Positions 6,591 to 15,888 of a DNA stretch of 64,000 bases are shown here, in pieces. Made by a program: the position numbers and the translations under genes. The notes under the pieces were generated by a model. That model saw nothing but the letters and a program-made list of their open reading frames with translations. It had not been told where the DNA came from and did no database searches. Source of the stretch: Mesorhizobium amorphae CCNWGS0123 (lineage in GTDB: Bacteria; Pseudomonadota; Alphaproteobacteria; Rhizobiales; Rhizobiaceae); contig NZ_CP015318.1 of assembly GCF_001686985.1 (NCBI RefSeq), positions 3,594,001-3,658,000 of the forward strand, written 5' to 3'. Every line of letters starts with the position of its first letter. Position 1 is the stretch's first letter.

Positions 6591-9041
6591 ATGACCGAAA
6601 AACTCGTCATCATCGGCAACGGCATGGCCCCCGGGCGCATGCTGGAGCATCTGCTGGAAAAGGCGCCGGACCGCTACCAGGTCACCATCTTCAACGCCGA
6701 GCCGCGCGTGAACTACGACCGCATCATGCTGTCGCCGGTTCTGTCGGGCGAAAAGGATTATGAGGAGATCATCATCCATGGCGATGGCTGGTACATCAAG
6801 CACGGCATCACCCTCTACAAGGGCCACAAGATCGTCGCCATCGACCGGCAGGCCAAGACCGTCACCTCTGATCACGGCGTGACCGAACCTTACGACAAGC
6901 TGGTCATCGCCACCGGCTCGGTGCCGTTCATCATCCCGGTGCCGGGCCACAATCTGCCGGGGGTGCTGACCTATCGCGACCTGGACGACGTCCGCGCGAT
7001 GATGCTTGCCGCCCAGTCGCGGGCCAAGGCCGTGGTCATTGGCGGCGGCCTGCTCGGGCTCGAAGCCGCGGCCGGTCTCAACGCGCAAGGCATGGACGTC
7101 ACCGTGCTGCATGTCATGCCGACGCTGATGGAGCGCCAGCTCGATCCGGCCGCTGGCTACCTCCTGCAGCGCGCCGTGGAAGAACGCGGCATCAAGGTCA
7201 TCACCAAGGCCAATACCCAGGCGATCACCGGCAACGGCAAGGTCGAGCAGGTGGAACTTGCCGATGGCACCGTAATCCCGGCGACGCTGGTGGTGATGGC
7301 GGTCGGCATCCGGCCGAACGCGGCGCTGGCCAAGGAGGCTGGCATCGCCGTCAACCGCGGCATCGTCGTCGATGCCGGCATGCGCAGCAACGACCCCGAC
7401 ATCTTCGCGCTCGGCGAATGCGCCGAGGTCAACGGCATGGTCTACGGGTTGGTGGCACCGCTCTACGAGATGGCGCGTGTCGCGGCCAGCCAGCTTGTCG
7501 GCGACGAGGCTGCGGCCTTCGTCCATTCGGACACGCCGACGAAGCTCAAGGTCACCGGCATCGAACTGTTCTCGCTGGGAGACTTCGCCGAGGGCGAGGA
7601 CCGCCAGGAGATCGTGCTGCGCGACGCTGCGGCCGGTGTCTACAAGCGCCTGGTGCTGAAGGACGACCGCATCATCGGCACCGTGCTCTATGGCGAGACG
7701 GCCGACGGCGCCTGGTTCAATGATTTGAAGAAGAAGCAGACCGACATATCGGAGATGCGCGACACGCTCATTTTCGGCCAGTCATACCAGGGGGGCGCCC
7801 CCCTGGACCCTATGGCGGCCGTTGCAGCCTTGCCGGATGATGCGGAAATCTGCGGCTGCAACGGCGTCTGCAAGGGCAAGATCACGGGCGCGATCACGGC
7901 CAAGAGCCTGACCTCGCTCGACGACGTGCGCGCCCACACCAAGGCCTCCGCGTCCTGCGGCTCCTGCACCGGGCTGGTCGAGAAGCTGATGGTGCTGACC
8001 CTGGGCGACACCTACAACCCGGCCGCCGTGCAGCCCATGTGCACCTGCACCACGTTCGGCCATGACGAGGTGCGCCGGCTGATCAAGGCCAAGAGCCTGA
8101 AGACCATTCCGGCCGTCATGCAGGAGCTGGAATGGAAGACCTCCTGCGGCTGCGCCAAATGCCGGCCGGCGCTGAATTACTACCTCGTCTGCGACTGGCC
8201 GAACGACTACGCCGACGACTACCAGTCGCGCTTCATCAACGAGCGCGTCCATGCCAACATCCAGAAGGACGGCACCTATTCGGTGGTGCCGCGCATGTGG
8301 GGCGGCGTGACCAGCGCCTCCGAGCTGCGCGCCATCGCCGATGTCGTCGACAAGTTCGAGATCCCGATGGTCAAGGTCACCGGCGGCCAGCGCATCGACA
8401 TGCTCGGCATCCGCAAGGAAGACCTGCCGGGGGTGTGGGCCGATCTCGGCCAGGCCGGCTTCGTCTCCGGCCATGCCTACGCCAAGGGCCTGCGCACGGT
8501 GAAGACCTGCGTCGGTTCCGACTGGTGCCGCTTCGGCACGCAGGATTCGACGGGTCTCGGCATCCGCATCGAGAAGTTCATGTGGGGCTCGTGGACACCG
8601 GCCAAGGTCAAGATGGCGGTGTCGGGTTGCCCGCGAAACTGCGCCGAGGCGACCTGCAAGGATGTCGGCGTCATCTGCGTCGACAGCGGCTACGAGATCC
8701 ATTTCGCCGGAGCCGCCGGCCTCGACATCAAGGGCACCGAAGTGCTCGGCCTGGTCAGGACAGAGGACGAAGCGCTGGAGCATATCGTGGCGCTGACGCA
8801 GATGTACCGCGAGCAGGGCCGCTATCTCGAGCGCATCTACAAATGGGCCAAGCGCATCGGCATCCCCGAGATCAAGGGCCAGATCATGGACGATGGCGAG
8901 AAGCGCAAGGCCTATTACGAGCGCTTCGTATTCTCGCAGAAATTCGCCCAGGTCGATCCATGGTCGGAGCGCGTCTCCGGCAAGGACAAGCACGAATTCC
9001 GGCCGATGGCATCGGTCGGGTTCGCCGAGGCAGCGGAGTGA
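6591..9041 (+). CDS. nirB: Assimilatory nitrite reductase large subunit NirB
   Basis: The 816-residue cytoplasmic enzyme reduces nitrite to ammonium with NAD(P)H. Domains in order are: an FAD/NAD-binding oxidoreductase (GNGMAPGR at the N-terminus, VVIGGGLLGLEAA near 150); a BFD-like [2Fe-2S] domain (CGCNGVC near 421 and CGSC near 455); a further cysteine pair region (CGCAKC near 518); and the sulfite/nitrite reductase halves ending in the sirohaem/[4Fe-4S] ligands C-x5-C (near 639) and C-x3-C in SGCPRNC (near 679). The start is set at MTEKLVIIGN; an upstream non-ATG extension is not needed. NirD follows after 64 bases. Confidence 0.95.
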   Translation: MTEKLVIIGNGMAPGRMLEHLLEKAPDRYQVTIFNAEPRVNYDRIMLSPVLSGEKDYEEIIIHGDGWYIKHGITLYKGHKIVAIDRQAKTVTSDHGVTEPYDKLVIATGSVPFIIPVPGHNLPGVLTYRDLDDVRAMMLAAQSRAKAVVIGGGLLGLEAAAGLNAQGMDVTVLHVMPTLMERQLDPAAGYLLQRAVEERGIKVITKANTQAITGNGKVEQVELADGTVIPATLVVMAVGIRPNAALAKEAGIAVNRGIVVDAGMRSNDPDIFALGECAEVNGMVYGLVAPLYEMARVAASQLVGDEAAAFVHSDTPTKLKVTGIELFSLGDFAEGEDRQEIVLRDAAAGVYKRLVLKDDRIIGTVLYGETADGAWFNDLKKKQTDISEMRDTLIFGQSYQGGAPLDPMAAVAALPDDAEICGCNGVCKGKITGAITAKSLTSLDDVRAHTKASASCGSCTGLVEKLMVLTLGDTYNPAAVQPMCTCTTFGHDEVRRLIKAKSLKTIPAVMQELEWKTSCGCAKCRPALNYYLVCDWPNDYADDYQSRFINERVHANIQKDGTYSVVPRMWGGVTSASELRAIADVVDKFEIPMVKVTGGQRIDMLGIRKEDLPGVWADLGQAGFVSGHAYAKGLRTVKTCVGSDWCRFGTQDSTGLGIRIEKFMWGSWTPAKVKMAVSGCPRNCAEATCKDVGVICVDSGYEIHFAGAAGLDIKGTEVLGLVRTEDEALEHIVALTQMYREQGRYLERIYKWAKRIGIPEIKGQIMDDGEKRKAYYERFVFSQKFAQVDPWSERVSGKDKHEFRPMASVGFAEAAE

Positions 9042-9090
9042 GCGCGTGTTCCCGAAAAGTGGAAACCGGTTTTCGGTCGAGAACACGCGC
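9042..9090. repeat. Palindromic intergenic element between nirB and nirD
   Basis: GCGCGTGTTC (9042-9051) and GAACACGCGC (9081-9090) are perfect inverted arms, with inner arms CCGAAAA and TTTTCGG. The whole unit folds into one long hairpin and fills nearly all of the 64-base nirB-nirD spacer. A core of this kind is, to my knowledge, a common dispersed repeat in rhizobial genomes. Within an operon it may affect mRNA processing. Confidence 0.6.
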
Positions 9091-9105
9091 AAGAAGGAAA
9101 TCTAG

Positions 9106-9435
9106 ATGAACTGGATCGCTATCGGCACGCTCTCCGACATCCCCCGGCGCGGCGCGCGCTGCGTTGCCACGCCCGAGGGCAAGATTGCCGTTTTCCGCAC
9201 CGTGGACGATCAGGTATACGCCATCGACGACCATTGCCCGCACAAGGGCGGGCCGCTCAGCCAGGGCATCGTCCACGGCGCGGCGGTGACCTGTCCGCTG
9301 CACAATTGGGTGATCTCGCTGGAGACGGGCAAGGCGCTCGGCGCCGATGAGGGCGTTGTGCGCACCATCCCGGTGCGCATCGACGGCGAGCGGCTGTTCA
9401 TCGCGCTGGAAGCGCTGGCCAGCCGCGCGGCCTGA
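9106..9435 (+). CDS. nirD: Nitrite reductase small subunit NirD (Rieske)
   Basis: The 109-residue protein is the Rieske-type small subunit that supports NirB. The [2Fe-2S] ligands are C44-P-H46 and C63-P-L-H66, the standard CxH...CxxH arrangement. AGAAGGAAA lies before the ATG. It is separated from nirB only by the palindromic element and lies 4 bases before nasA. Confidence 0.93.
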   Translation: MNWIAIGTLSDIPRRGARCVATPEGKIAVFRTVDDQVYAIDDHCPHKGGPLSQGIVHGAAVTCPLHNWVISLETGKALGADEGVVRTIPVRIDGERLFIALEALASRAA

Positions 9436-9439
9436 AATC

Positions 9440-12109
9440 ATGGAGATCGACGCAGCACGCGAGGTGAGGACCACCTGCCCCTATTGCGGGGTGGGTTGCG
9501 GCGTGCTGGCGAAGGTCGCCGCGGACGGGCAGGTGTCGGTCCGCGGCGATCCTGACCATCCGGCGAATTTCGGCCGGCTCTGCTCCAAGGGCTCCGCCCT
9601 TGCCGAGACCATCGACCTCGACGGCCGGCTGCTCCATCCGGAGATCGACGGCCGCCGCGCCGGCTGGGACGAGGCGCTCGACCGCGTCGCCTCGACCTTT
9701 TCGCAGACCATCGCCGAGCATGGCCCGGATTCAGTCGCCTTCTATGTCTCCGGGCAGTTGCTGACCGAGGACTATTACGTTGCCAACAAGCTGATGAAGG
9801 GGTTTGTCGGATCGGCCAATATCGACACCAATTCGCGGCTCTGCATGGCCTCTTCGGTCGCCGGCCATCGCCGCGCCTTCGGTTCCGACACGGTGCCGGG
9901 AACCTACGAGGATCTCGAGCTTGCCGATCTCATCGTGCTGGTCGGCTCCAACCTCGCCTGGTGTCATCCGGTACTCTACCAGCGCATCGCGGCGGCGCGC
10001 GAAAAGCGGCCGGAGATGAAGATCGTGCTGGTCGACCCGCGCCGCACCATGACCGCCGACATCGCCGACATGCATCTGGCGATCGCGCCGGATGGCGACG
10101 TGGCCTTGTTCACCGGGCTGCTTGCCTATCTTGGCCAGCACAATGCGCTGGACCGCGCCTATGTCACCGAGCGCACGACCGGCTTCGGCCAGGCCCTTCT
10201 CGCCGCCTCGACGCTCGACCTTGCCGGCGTTGCGGAAGCCACGGGCCTCAGCGAGGACGAGCTTGGCCGCTTCTACAGCCTGTTTGCCCGGACGGAAAAA
10301 ACCGTCACCGTCTACAGCCAGGGGGTGAACCAGTCGTCCTCGGGCACCGACAAGGTCAACGCCATCATCAACTGCCATCTCGCCACCGGGCGCATCGGCA
10401 AGCCCGGGGCAGGGCCGTTTTCGGTGACCGGCCAGCCCAACGCCATGGGCGGCCGCGAGGTCGGCGGCATGGCCAACATGCTCGCCGCCCACATGGAGAT
10501 CGAAAACCCCGCGCATCGAGCCCGCGTGCGCCGCTTCTGGAACGCGCCGGCGCTGGCCGAACAACCCGGCCTGAAAGCGGTCGACATGTTCAAGGCGGTG
10601 GCCGACGGGCGCATCAAGGCGCTGTGGATCATGGCCACCAATCCCGTCGATTCCATGCCGGACGCCGACGCCGTCGAGGCGGCGATCAAGGCCTGTCCCT
10701 TTGTCGTGGTCTCGGACGTTCTGGCTAGCACCGACACGGTCCGCCACGCCCATGTCCGGCTGCCCGCGACCGCCTGGGGCGAGAAGGACGGCACCGTCAC
10801 CAATTCCGAGCGCCGCATCTCGCGCCAGCGGGCCTTTTTGCCAGCGCCCGGTGAGGCGCGGCCGGACTGGTGGATCGTCGCCGAGGTGGCGAGGCTGATG
10901 GGGTTTGGCCAGGGGTTTGCCCACGTGACGCCAGCGCAGATTTTTGCGGAGCACGCGGCGCTCTCGGCATATGAGAATGATGGGGCGCGGGATTTTGATA
11001 TTGGTGCCTATGCCGGGATCGAGGCGGAGGAATACGACGCGCTGGCGCCGTTCCAATGGCCAGAGAAGGATGGTCAGGCAGCGCGTAGTCCTTCCACCCG
11101 CTTCTTCGCCAACGGCAACTTCTACACGCCCGACGGCAAGGCGCGCTTCATCCCCATTCGCCCCGTCGCGGAAACCCGCACGGACGAAAAATTTTCGCTG
11201 ATCCTCAACACCGGCCGCGTCCGCGACCACTGGCACACGATGACGCGCACCGGCAAAAGCCCGCGCCTGTCCCAGCACATCGCCGAACCCTTCGCCGAAA
11301 TCCACCCGGCGGATGCGCAGCACTTTGGCATCGGCGATGCCGACATCGTGCGTATCTCCAGCCCGCGGGGCGAGGTGCTCGTGCGAGCCTTGGTGACATC
11401 GCGCCAACGCCAGGGCAGCCTGTTTGCGCCGATGCATTGGACCGACCAGTTTGCCGCCAAAGGCCGGCTCGACGCGCTGACGGCGTCGCTCACCGATCCC
11501 GTTTCCGGCCAGCCGGCCTTGAAACATGTCGCGGTGCGCATCGAGAGATTCGCGGCCAAAGCCTTCGGCTTTGCGGTTATGCGACAACGCCCGGCGCCGG
11601 TTGCCGCGACCTATTGGGCCGTGGCCAAATGCCGGGGCGGCTGGCGGGTCGAACTGGCTTTCGCCGACGACGACATCGACTGGGCGGGCTTTGCCGCTGC
11701 GCTGTTCGGCGCGTCACCCGACATGCTTGCCTATCACGACCGTGACGCCGGCCAGCATCGCATCGCCGCCTTCGACGGCGAGCGCCTCGCAGGCGCGCTG
11801 TTCGTTGCCCCCGGCCCGGTCGCGGTGTCGCGCGGCTGGGCGGCCGAACAGCTCGAAGAAACCCATGCCGGCCAGCGCGAGCGCTTCCGCATCGTCGCCG
11901 GCCGCGCCGGCGCCGAGCGGCCGGATGCCGGCGCCACCGTCTGCTCCTGCTTCAGCGTCGGCGCCAACCAGATCGCGGCGGCGGTGGCGGCAGGCTGCAC
12001 GAGCGTCGCTTCCATCGGCGAGACGCTGAAGGCCGGCACCAATTGCGGCTCCTGCCGCGCCGAGATCCGCGCGATCATCGAGGCGAGGCGGGTGCAGGCG
12101 GCGGAGTGA
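9440..12109 (+). CDS. nasA: Assimilatory nitrate reductase catalytic subunit
   Basis: The 889-residue molybdopterin oxidoreductase reduces nitrate to nitrite in the cytoplasm. The N-terminal [4Fe-4S] cluster ligands are C13, C16, C20 and C48; the molybdopterin and MGD-binding domains follow, with no Tat signal. A BFD-like [2Fe-2S] domain is fused at the C-terminus (CSC near 834, CGSC near 868), as in NasA proteins that take electrons without a separate flavoprotein. The start at 9440 gives the canonical TTCPYCGVGCG N-terminus; longer readings upstream overlap nirD. It ends the visible nas cluster; the sirohaem synthase gene often found next is absent here. Confidence 0.94.
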   Translation: MEIDAAREVRTTCPYCGVGCGVLAKVAADGQVSVRGDPDHPANFGRLCSKGSALAETIDLDGRLLHPEIDGRRAGWDEALDRVASTFSQTIAEHGPDSVAFYVSGQLLTEDYYVANKLMKGFVGSANIDTNSRLCMASSVAGHRRAFGSDTVPGTYEDLELADLIVLVGSNLAWCHPVLYQRIAAAREKRPEMKIVLVDPRRTMTADIADMHLAIAPDGDVALFTGLLAYLGQHNALDRAYVTERTTGFGQALLAASTLDLAGVAEATGLSEDELGRFYSLFARTEKTVTVYSQGVNQSSSGTDKVNAIINCHLATGRIGKPGAGPFSVTGQPNAMGGREVGGMANMLAAHMEIENPAHRARVRRFWNAPALAEQPGLKAVDMFKAVADGRIKALWIMATNPVDSMPDADAVEAAIKACPFVVVSDVLASTDTVRHAHVRLPATAWGEKDGTVTNSERRISRQRAFLPAPGEARPDWWIVAEVARLMGFGQGFAHVTPAQIFAEHAALSAYENDGARDFDIGAYAGIEAEEYDALAPFQWPEKDGQAARSPSTRFFANGNFYTPDGKARFIPIRPVAETRTDEKFSLILNTGRVRDHWHTMTRTGKSPRLSQHIAEPFAEIHPADAQHFGIGDADIVRISSPRGEVLVRALVTSRQRQGSLFAPMHWTDQFAAKGRLDALTASLTDPVSGQPALKHVAVRIERFAAKAFGFAVMRQRPAPVAATYWAVAKCRGGWRVELAFADDDIDWAGFAAALFGASPDMLAYHDRDAGQHRIAAFDGERLAGALFVAPGPVAVSRGWAAEQLEETHAGQRERFRIVAGRAGAERPDAGATVCSCFSVGANQIAAAVAAGCTSVASIGETLKAGTNCGSCRAEIRAIIEARRVQAAE

Positions 12110-12199
12110 AGGGGCGCAGCAGCGCAGGCCTCTGGGCCTTGGTGACGCGTCGCCCTTTTGAAGGCTGGCAGGCATGGGCGAGGCGACTGGCGATTACGC

Positions 12200-12505
12200 C
12201 TACTGCGATCGCCCAGGCTGCCAAACTGTCGAACTGTCGCCCAGCGGCCAATTGGCGCTTCGCCCTGCGTCCGGCCCGCGGCCTGCCTCAATGACCCCGA
12301 CCATTGCGCGCGTAAATTCAACCACACTGTTTGCCGTGACGGCGGCCTTGTCGGGACTTTGCCCAATCTGTTCGGCGGCTCCGCAACATGACAGGCGGAT
12401 GAGATCGTAGTGCAGGTCTCTTTCATCGTCCGGCAACGCCGCCAAAGTCAGGGCGCGGCAGTGGATCATCCGCAGCAGTTGTGCCAGTGCTGTTTCGACA
12501 CTCAT
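12200..12505 (-). CDS. Conserved-looking hypothetical protein, 101 residues
   Basis: This soluble protein begins MSVETALAQLLRMIHCRAL and contains a CC pair mid-chain. GGAG lies 8 bases before the ATG. It faces nasA tail to tail with 90 bases between them. No family was recognised. The C-terminal ~20 residues are low in regular structure, and the true end could differ if an error is present. The good ribosome binding site and charged, helical first 70 residues are the reasons to call it. Confidence 0.5.
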   Translation of the reverse strand: MSVETALAQLLRMIHCRALTLAALPDDERDLHYDLIRLSCCGAAEQIGQSPDKAAVTANSVVEFTRAMVGVIEAGRGPDAGRSANWPLGDSSTVWQPGRSQ

Positions 12506-12866
12506 GCGTTTTGCTCCGCATCGGTCGAACGTCCCGGCCCTGAGGGGCGCTGGAACGTCGATCGGAGGTTGGTTCCTGCCCCCAATGCCGAAAGGCTGCA
12601 TCACAGCCGTTAATATATCGTTGATCGCTAATATATTCGCCGGCTTGACGGTTTTGCTTGTCGGGGCGCCGATGCCGGGCAGCAACGAACCCTGCGGAGC
12701 GGCTGCTTACGCTGCAAGCGCCGCCTTGCGGCCGCAAGTCAAGACAGCGCGTGAAACCAAAAGCTAACTGAAAAACAATCATTCGATGGAAAGATAGCTG
12801 TTCCGCCGACAGTATCGGCGAGCCGGCAACGGTTGGTACTGACCATAAAATGGAAAGGACTGCGTT
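12506..12866. other. Non-coding stretch with an AT-rich inverted repeat
   Basis: No supported gene is seen. AATATAT at about 12612-12618 and ATATATT at about 12630-12636 form inverted arms in otherwise GC-rich DNA. The stretch separates two divergent genes, so it should hold both promoters. No clear -35/-10 pair was identified. Confidence 0.4.
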
Positions 12867-13394
12867 GTGTCGATGCTCAAGGGAAGATTCTTCGCCTTTC
12901 GCCGCAGCCTGATCCTGCTGGTTGTTTCCGCAATCGGCGTGTTGCCGGCATTCGCCCTAGAGCCAGCCAAATATCCGGAGCCGCCCGACACCGTCGCCTT
13001 CAAGGTTGAGAAGAACGGGGAATCGATCCCGGTCACATTGCGGCAACTGGAAAAGCTCGGCCTTTACAGCGTTTCCACCCCAAGTCCCTTTGAAAAGGGG
13101 CAACTGAAGTTTCAGGGTGTTCTGTTCCGGGATGTGCTCAAGCTGATCGGAATGGACGGCGAGGGATCCGTCGTGCTGCGCGCGCAGGACGACTATGTGC
13201 AGACAATCCCGAAGGAAGACTGGACGGAAGGTCCTCTTCTTCTTGCCACGCGCCAGGACGGCCAGTTGCTGACAAGGCGCACGCAAGGTCCCACGCGGCT
13301 GATCTACCCTCTTGACGACCATCCGGCCTTTGATACGCCGGTTCACAAGCCGAGATGGATCTGGTTGATAAAGACGATTGCGCCAGCCAATTGA
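12867..13394 (+). CDS. Secreted SUOX/molybdopterin-oxidoreductase-fold small protein
   Basis: The 175-residue protein has an N-terminal signal peptide (about residues 1-31, ending FALEP). It then carries the small version of the oxidoreductase molybdopterin-binding fold: LKFQGVLFRDVLKLIG, an NDY-like DDYVQTIP motif and a terminal RWIWLIKTI. It is about half the size of true sulfite oxidase-fold enzymes and lacks their cofactor-binding cysteine, so it is probably a ligand or sensor protein rather than an enzyme. GTG at 12867 is 7 bases after GGAAAGGA; ATG at 12873 is the alternative. It lies 21 bases before a GGDEF-EAL gene, its probable partner. Confidence 0.72.
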   Translation: MSMLKGRFFAFRRSLILLVVSAIGVLPAFALEPAKYPEPPDTVAFKVEKNGESIPVTLRQLEKLGLYSVSTPSPFEKGQLKFQGVLFRDVLKLIGMDGEGSVVLRAQDDYVQTIPKEDWTEGPLLLATRQDGQLLTRRTQGPTRLIYPLDDHPAFDTPVHKPRWIWLIKTIAPAN

Positions 13395-13415
13395 ACCCCA
13401 GCATGACATCCGGCC

Positions 13416-15377
13416 ATGTGGTTTAGAAGCACAGCCTGGCGGGTTCCTGTAACCTACGCGGCAGCGGCGGCATCGGCAGCCATCTGCTCAGCCGCGCTGA
13501 TCGCGGTGCTCTTCACGAGCGTCAGCAGGATAGAGTCCGCGATGCCGCGTTTCGGCTTCTTCGCCATTCGTGAGTTTCACATTGCAATACGCGACGTGAC
13601 GCATCTGCGGGACATGATTTCGCTTGCCCAGGCGGCTCCCAAATCACCGGAAAGCCTCGAGCACCTGTCGACCGCGAACGACCTGATCTACATCCGCTTC
13701 GAGCGCATCGACGGCGGCGACACCATCAGCGAAATCCCCGCCTATGCCGGTATCGTGCCGCGGGTCAACGACGCGGTGAAGCAGCTTGACGCCGTCATTG
13801 CGGCCGGCGTGCCTCTTGACGAAAAGCGCCTGAAGGAGGTGGGAAACGAGCTCGACCAGATTGTCGCTCGCATGAACGATGAATACTACAAATACGGGGA
13901 GGAAGTGAACGTCGATCTCTATTCGGCGGAGAAGAACCTGAACAGGTTCAACTACCAGATCGCCTTTGCCTTGACCGTCTTGTCAGCGCTCGCGATAGGA
14001 ACCGCCGTGTTGCTGATCGGTCGTCGCGAGACGATCAGGAAACTCGAATTTCTCGCCTGGCAAGACGCGACGACGGAGTTGAAGAACCGCGCCTGGATGT
14101 CCGCTAACCGGGACGGGCTGCTGGAGCGGGCGAGGTTGGCCGGCAAGCAACTTCGGCTGTTCCTGATCGACCTCGACCATTTCAAGAGCGTCAACGACAC
14201 GTTCGGTCACCACGTCGGCGATATGCTGCTGAAAGCCGTTGCCGAAACCCTGCAGTCGGTCGAACTGCCTGATGAAGTGGCCGCCGTCCGTTTGGGTGGC
14301 GACGAGTTCGCCGTCATCGCGATCGGGGATAGCCACTCGGCGGATATGGGACATCGTCTTCGCGAGCAATTGAACCGCTTTGCCGATCTGGACGGCCACC
14401 AGGTGCGCATCGGCGCCAGCATCGGCATGGCGTCCTTTCCGGACCATGGGTCGGATATCTCTACCTTGCTGCGCAACGCAGACAGCGCCCTTTATGTCGC
14501 GAAAGCGGAGGGACGATCCGGATTCGTGACCTACTCGCCCGCGATCCTCAGCCAGATCGACGCGCAACTCGGCGAGGAAGCGGCGATCAAGCGGGCGCTC
14601 AATGACGACGAGTACTTCCTTGTCTGGCAACCGCAATTCGAATTGGCGACCGGGCGCATGATCGGTGCCGAAGCCCTGGTCCGTTGGCGCGACCGCGTTT
14701 CAGGGACGGTTCGCTTGCCGGACTCATTCATTCCGACAGCGGAACGGAGTGATCTGATACTGGAAATCGACAAGACCGTGCTGAGCAAGGCCTGCGCGCA
14801 GGCAGCGCATTGGATGTCGATCTCCGCCGACGATTTCGTCTGCGCGGTCAATGCTTCGGGCAAGAGCCTGCAGGAGGATGCATTCTTCCTTCACCTCGTC
14901 GAGGTGCTGCGGCGGACCGGATTGCCGCCGTCGCGCCTGCAGCTGGAAATAACGGAAGGGGTGTTCATCCACAGCAGGAACGCCTTGGACACTTTGTCGA
15001 AAATCCGGAACCTCGGCGTCAGTCTGGCGCTCGACGATTTCGGATCCGGATATTCGAGTTTCGGCTACCTAGCCGACCTCGACCTCAATCGCCTGAAGAT
15101 CGATCGATCGTTCTTGAACGATCTGGAGTCGTCCGGGAAGAAGCAGGACGTGATCAGGGGGATCATCGCGTTGGCCAATACCCTTGGCCTGGTCGTCATG
15201 GCCGAAGGCGTCGAAACAGAAGCGCAGCTGGCTTTCCTGATCGCCGAACGATGCCACGGCGCCCAGGGGTTTTTCATGTCGGAACCCATCGACGTGAAAG
15301 TGCTGACAAATCAGCTGATCGCACGGCGCGGCGGCCTCAAAGCCAAGGCCAGGTCCAGGCTGAACCTCTCGGCCTGA
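13416..15377 (+). CDS. Membrane GGDEF-EAL cyclic-di-GMP protein
   Basis: The 653-residue protein has a transmembrane helix (about 9-33), a ~150-residue periplasmic sensory region, a second helix (about 178-202), then GGDEF and EAL domains. The GGDEF motif is intact (RLGGDEFAV near 292) but no RxxD inhibitory site precedes it. The EAL domain keeps GAEALVRW, LQLEITEG, LDDFGSGYSS, LKIDRSF and AEGVETEAQ, so both synthesis and breakdown of c-di-GMP are possible. It probably forms an operon with the upstream secreted SUOX-fold protein, which may feed a signal to its periplasmic region. Confidence 0.9.
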   Translation: MWFRSTAWRVPVTYAAAAASAAICSAALIAVLFTSVSRIESAMPRFGFFAIREFHIAIRDVTHLRDMISLAQAAPKSPESLEHLSTANDLIYIRFERIDGGDTISEIPAYAGIVPRVNDAVKQLDAVIAAGVPLDEKRLKEVGNELDQIVARMNDEYYKYGEEVNVDLYSAEKNLNRFNYQIAFALTVLSALAIGTAVLLIGRRETIRKLEFLAWQDATTELKNRAWMSANRDGLLERARLAGKQLRLFLIDLDHFKSVNDTFGHHVGDMLLKAVAETLQSVELPDEVAAVRLGGDEFAVIAIGDSHSADMGHRLREQLNRFADLDGHQVRIGASIGMASFPDHGSDISTLLRNADSALYVAKAEGRSGFVTYSPAILSQIDAQLGEEAAIKRALNDDEYFLVWQPQFELATGRMIGAEALVRWRDRVSGTVRLPDSFIPTAERSDLILEIDKTVLSKACAQAAHWMSISADDFVCAVNASGKSLQEDAFFLHLVEVLRRTGLPPSRLQLEITEGVFIHSRNALDTLSKIRNLGVSLALDDFGSGYSSFGYLADLDLNRLKIDRSFLNDLESSGKKQDVIRGIIALANTLGLVVMAEGVETEAQLAFLIAERCHGAQGFFMSEPIDVKVLTNQLIARRGGLKAKARSRLNLSA

Positions 15378-15561
15378 TCGTTTGCCTTGAGACTTAGCCG
15401 CCGGAATTAAGTTGGCCGGGAGCCTGGATTTAAGCCGGACGGACTTGAATAGACGCTTCTCGTATTTCCCACCTGACTTATCGCGACAAACGATTATCGC
15501 AGCGTCAGGTGTATTTTTGTGGTATGAATTTTAGGAGCAGCTAAGCAACGGGGGCCAGACA

Positions 15562-15879
15562 ATGGACGCCGCAGTGCTACAGGCAGTTGGGCAAGTGGCG
15601 GGAATTGGCGGTCTTGCCCTGGGCGTGTTTCTCCTTCTTTTTAGAGAAATTATTCGCAAGAAGATTTTCCCGATGCTTCCGCCCGCGCAGGCATACCGGC
15701 TTCTGCGGTTGATTACTGGTGCCGTCTGGTCGATCGCTCTCGCCGGCATCGCGGCCTGGGTCTATACGAGCCAGGCATCGGCGAAAGCCGTGTCGGCGGA
15801 TCACGGTATTGCGATCGGCGGCGATGTATCGGGCGGATCGACAGTCGAAAATACCACCGCAGTCGATCCCGCGAAGTAG
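15562..15879 (+). CDS. Small membrane protein next to a TPR protein
   Basis: The 105-residue protein has two hydrophobic segments (about 10-30 and 49-69) and a 35-residue Gly/Thr/Ser-rich tail ending ENTTAVDPAK. No family was recognised. GGGGGCC precedes the ATG. It ends 9 bases before the secreted TPR-repeat gene, so the two are very likely co-transcribed and may work together at the inner membrane. Confidence 0.7.
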   Translation: MDAAVLQAVGQVAGIGGLALGVFLLLFREIIRKKIFPMLPPAQAYRLLRLITGAVWSIALAGIAAWVYTSQASAKAVSADHGIAIGGDVSGGSTVENTTAVDPAK

Positions 15880-15888
15880 AAACTTCCG

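Noticed and set aside
9731..11587. 618-codon minus-strand open frame opposite nasA
   Set aside because: Composition is His/Arg/Gly-rich without domains, typical of a shadow of a high-GC gene.
12107..12297. Possible short gene directly after nasA, looked for as a sirohaem synthase start
   Set aside because: The translation shows no sirohaem synthase or other motif, and the frame overlaps the nasA stop without a ribosome site.
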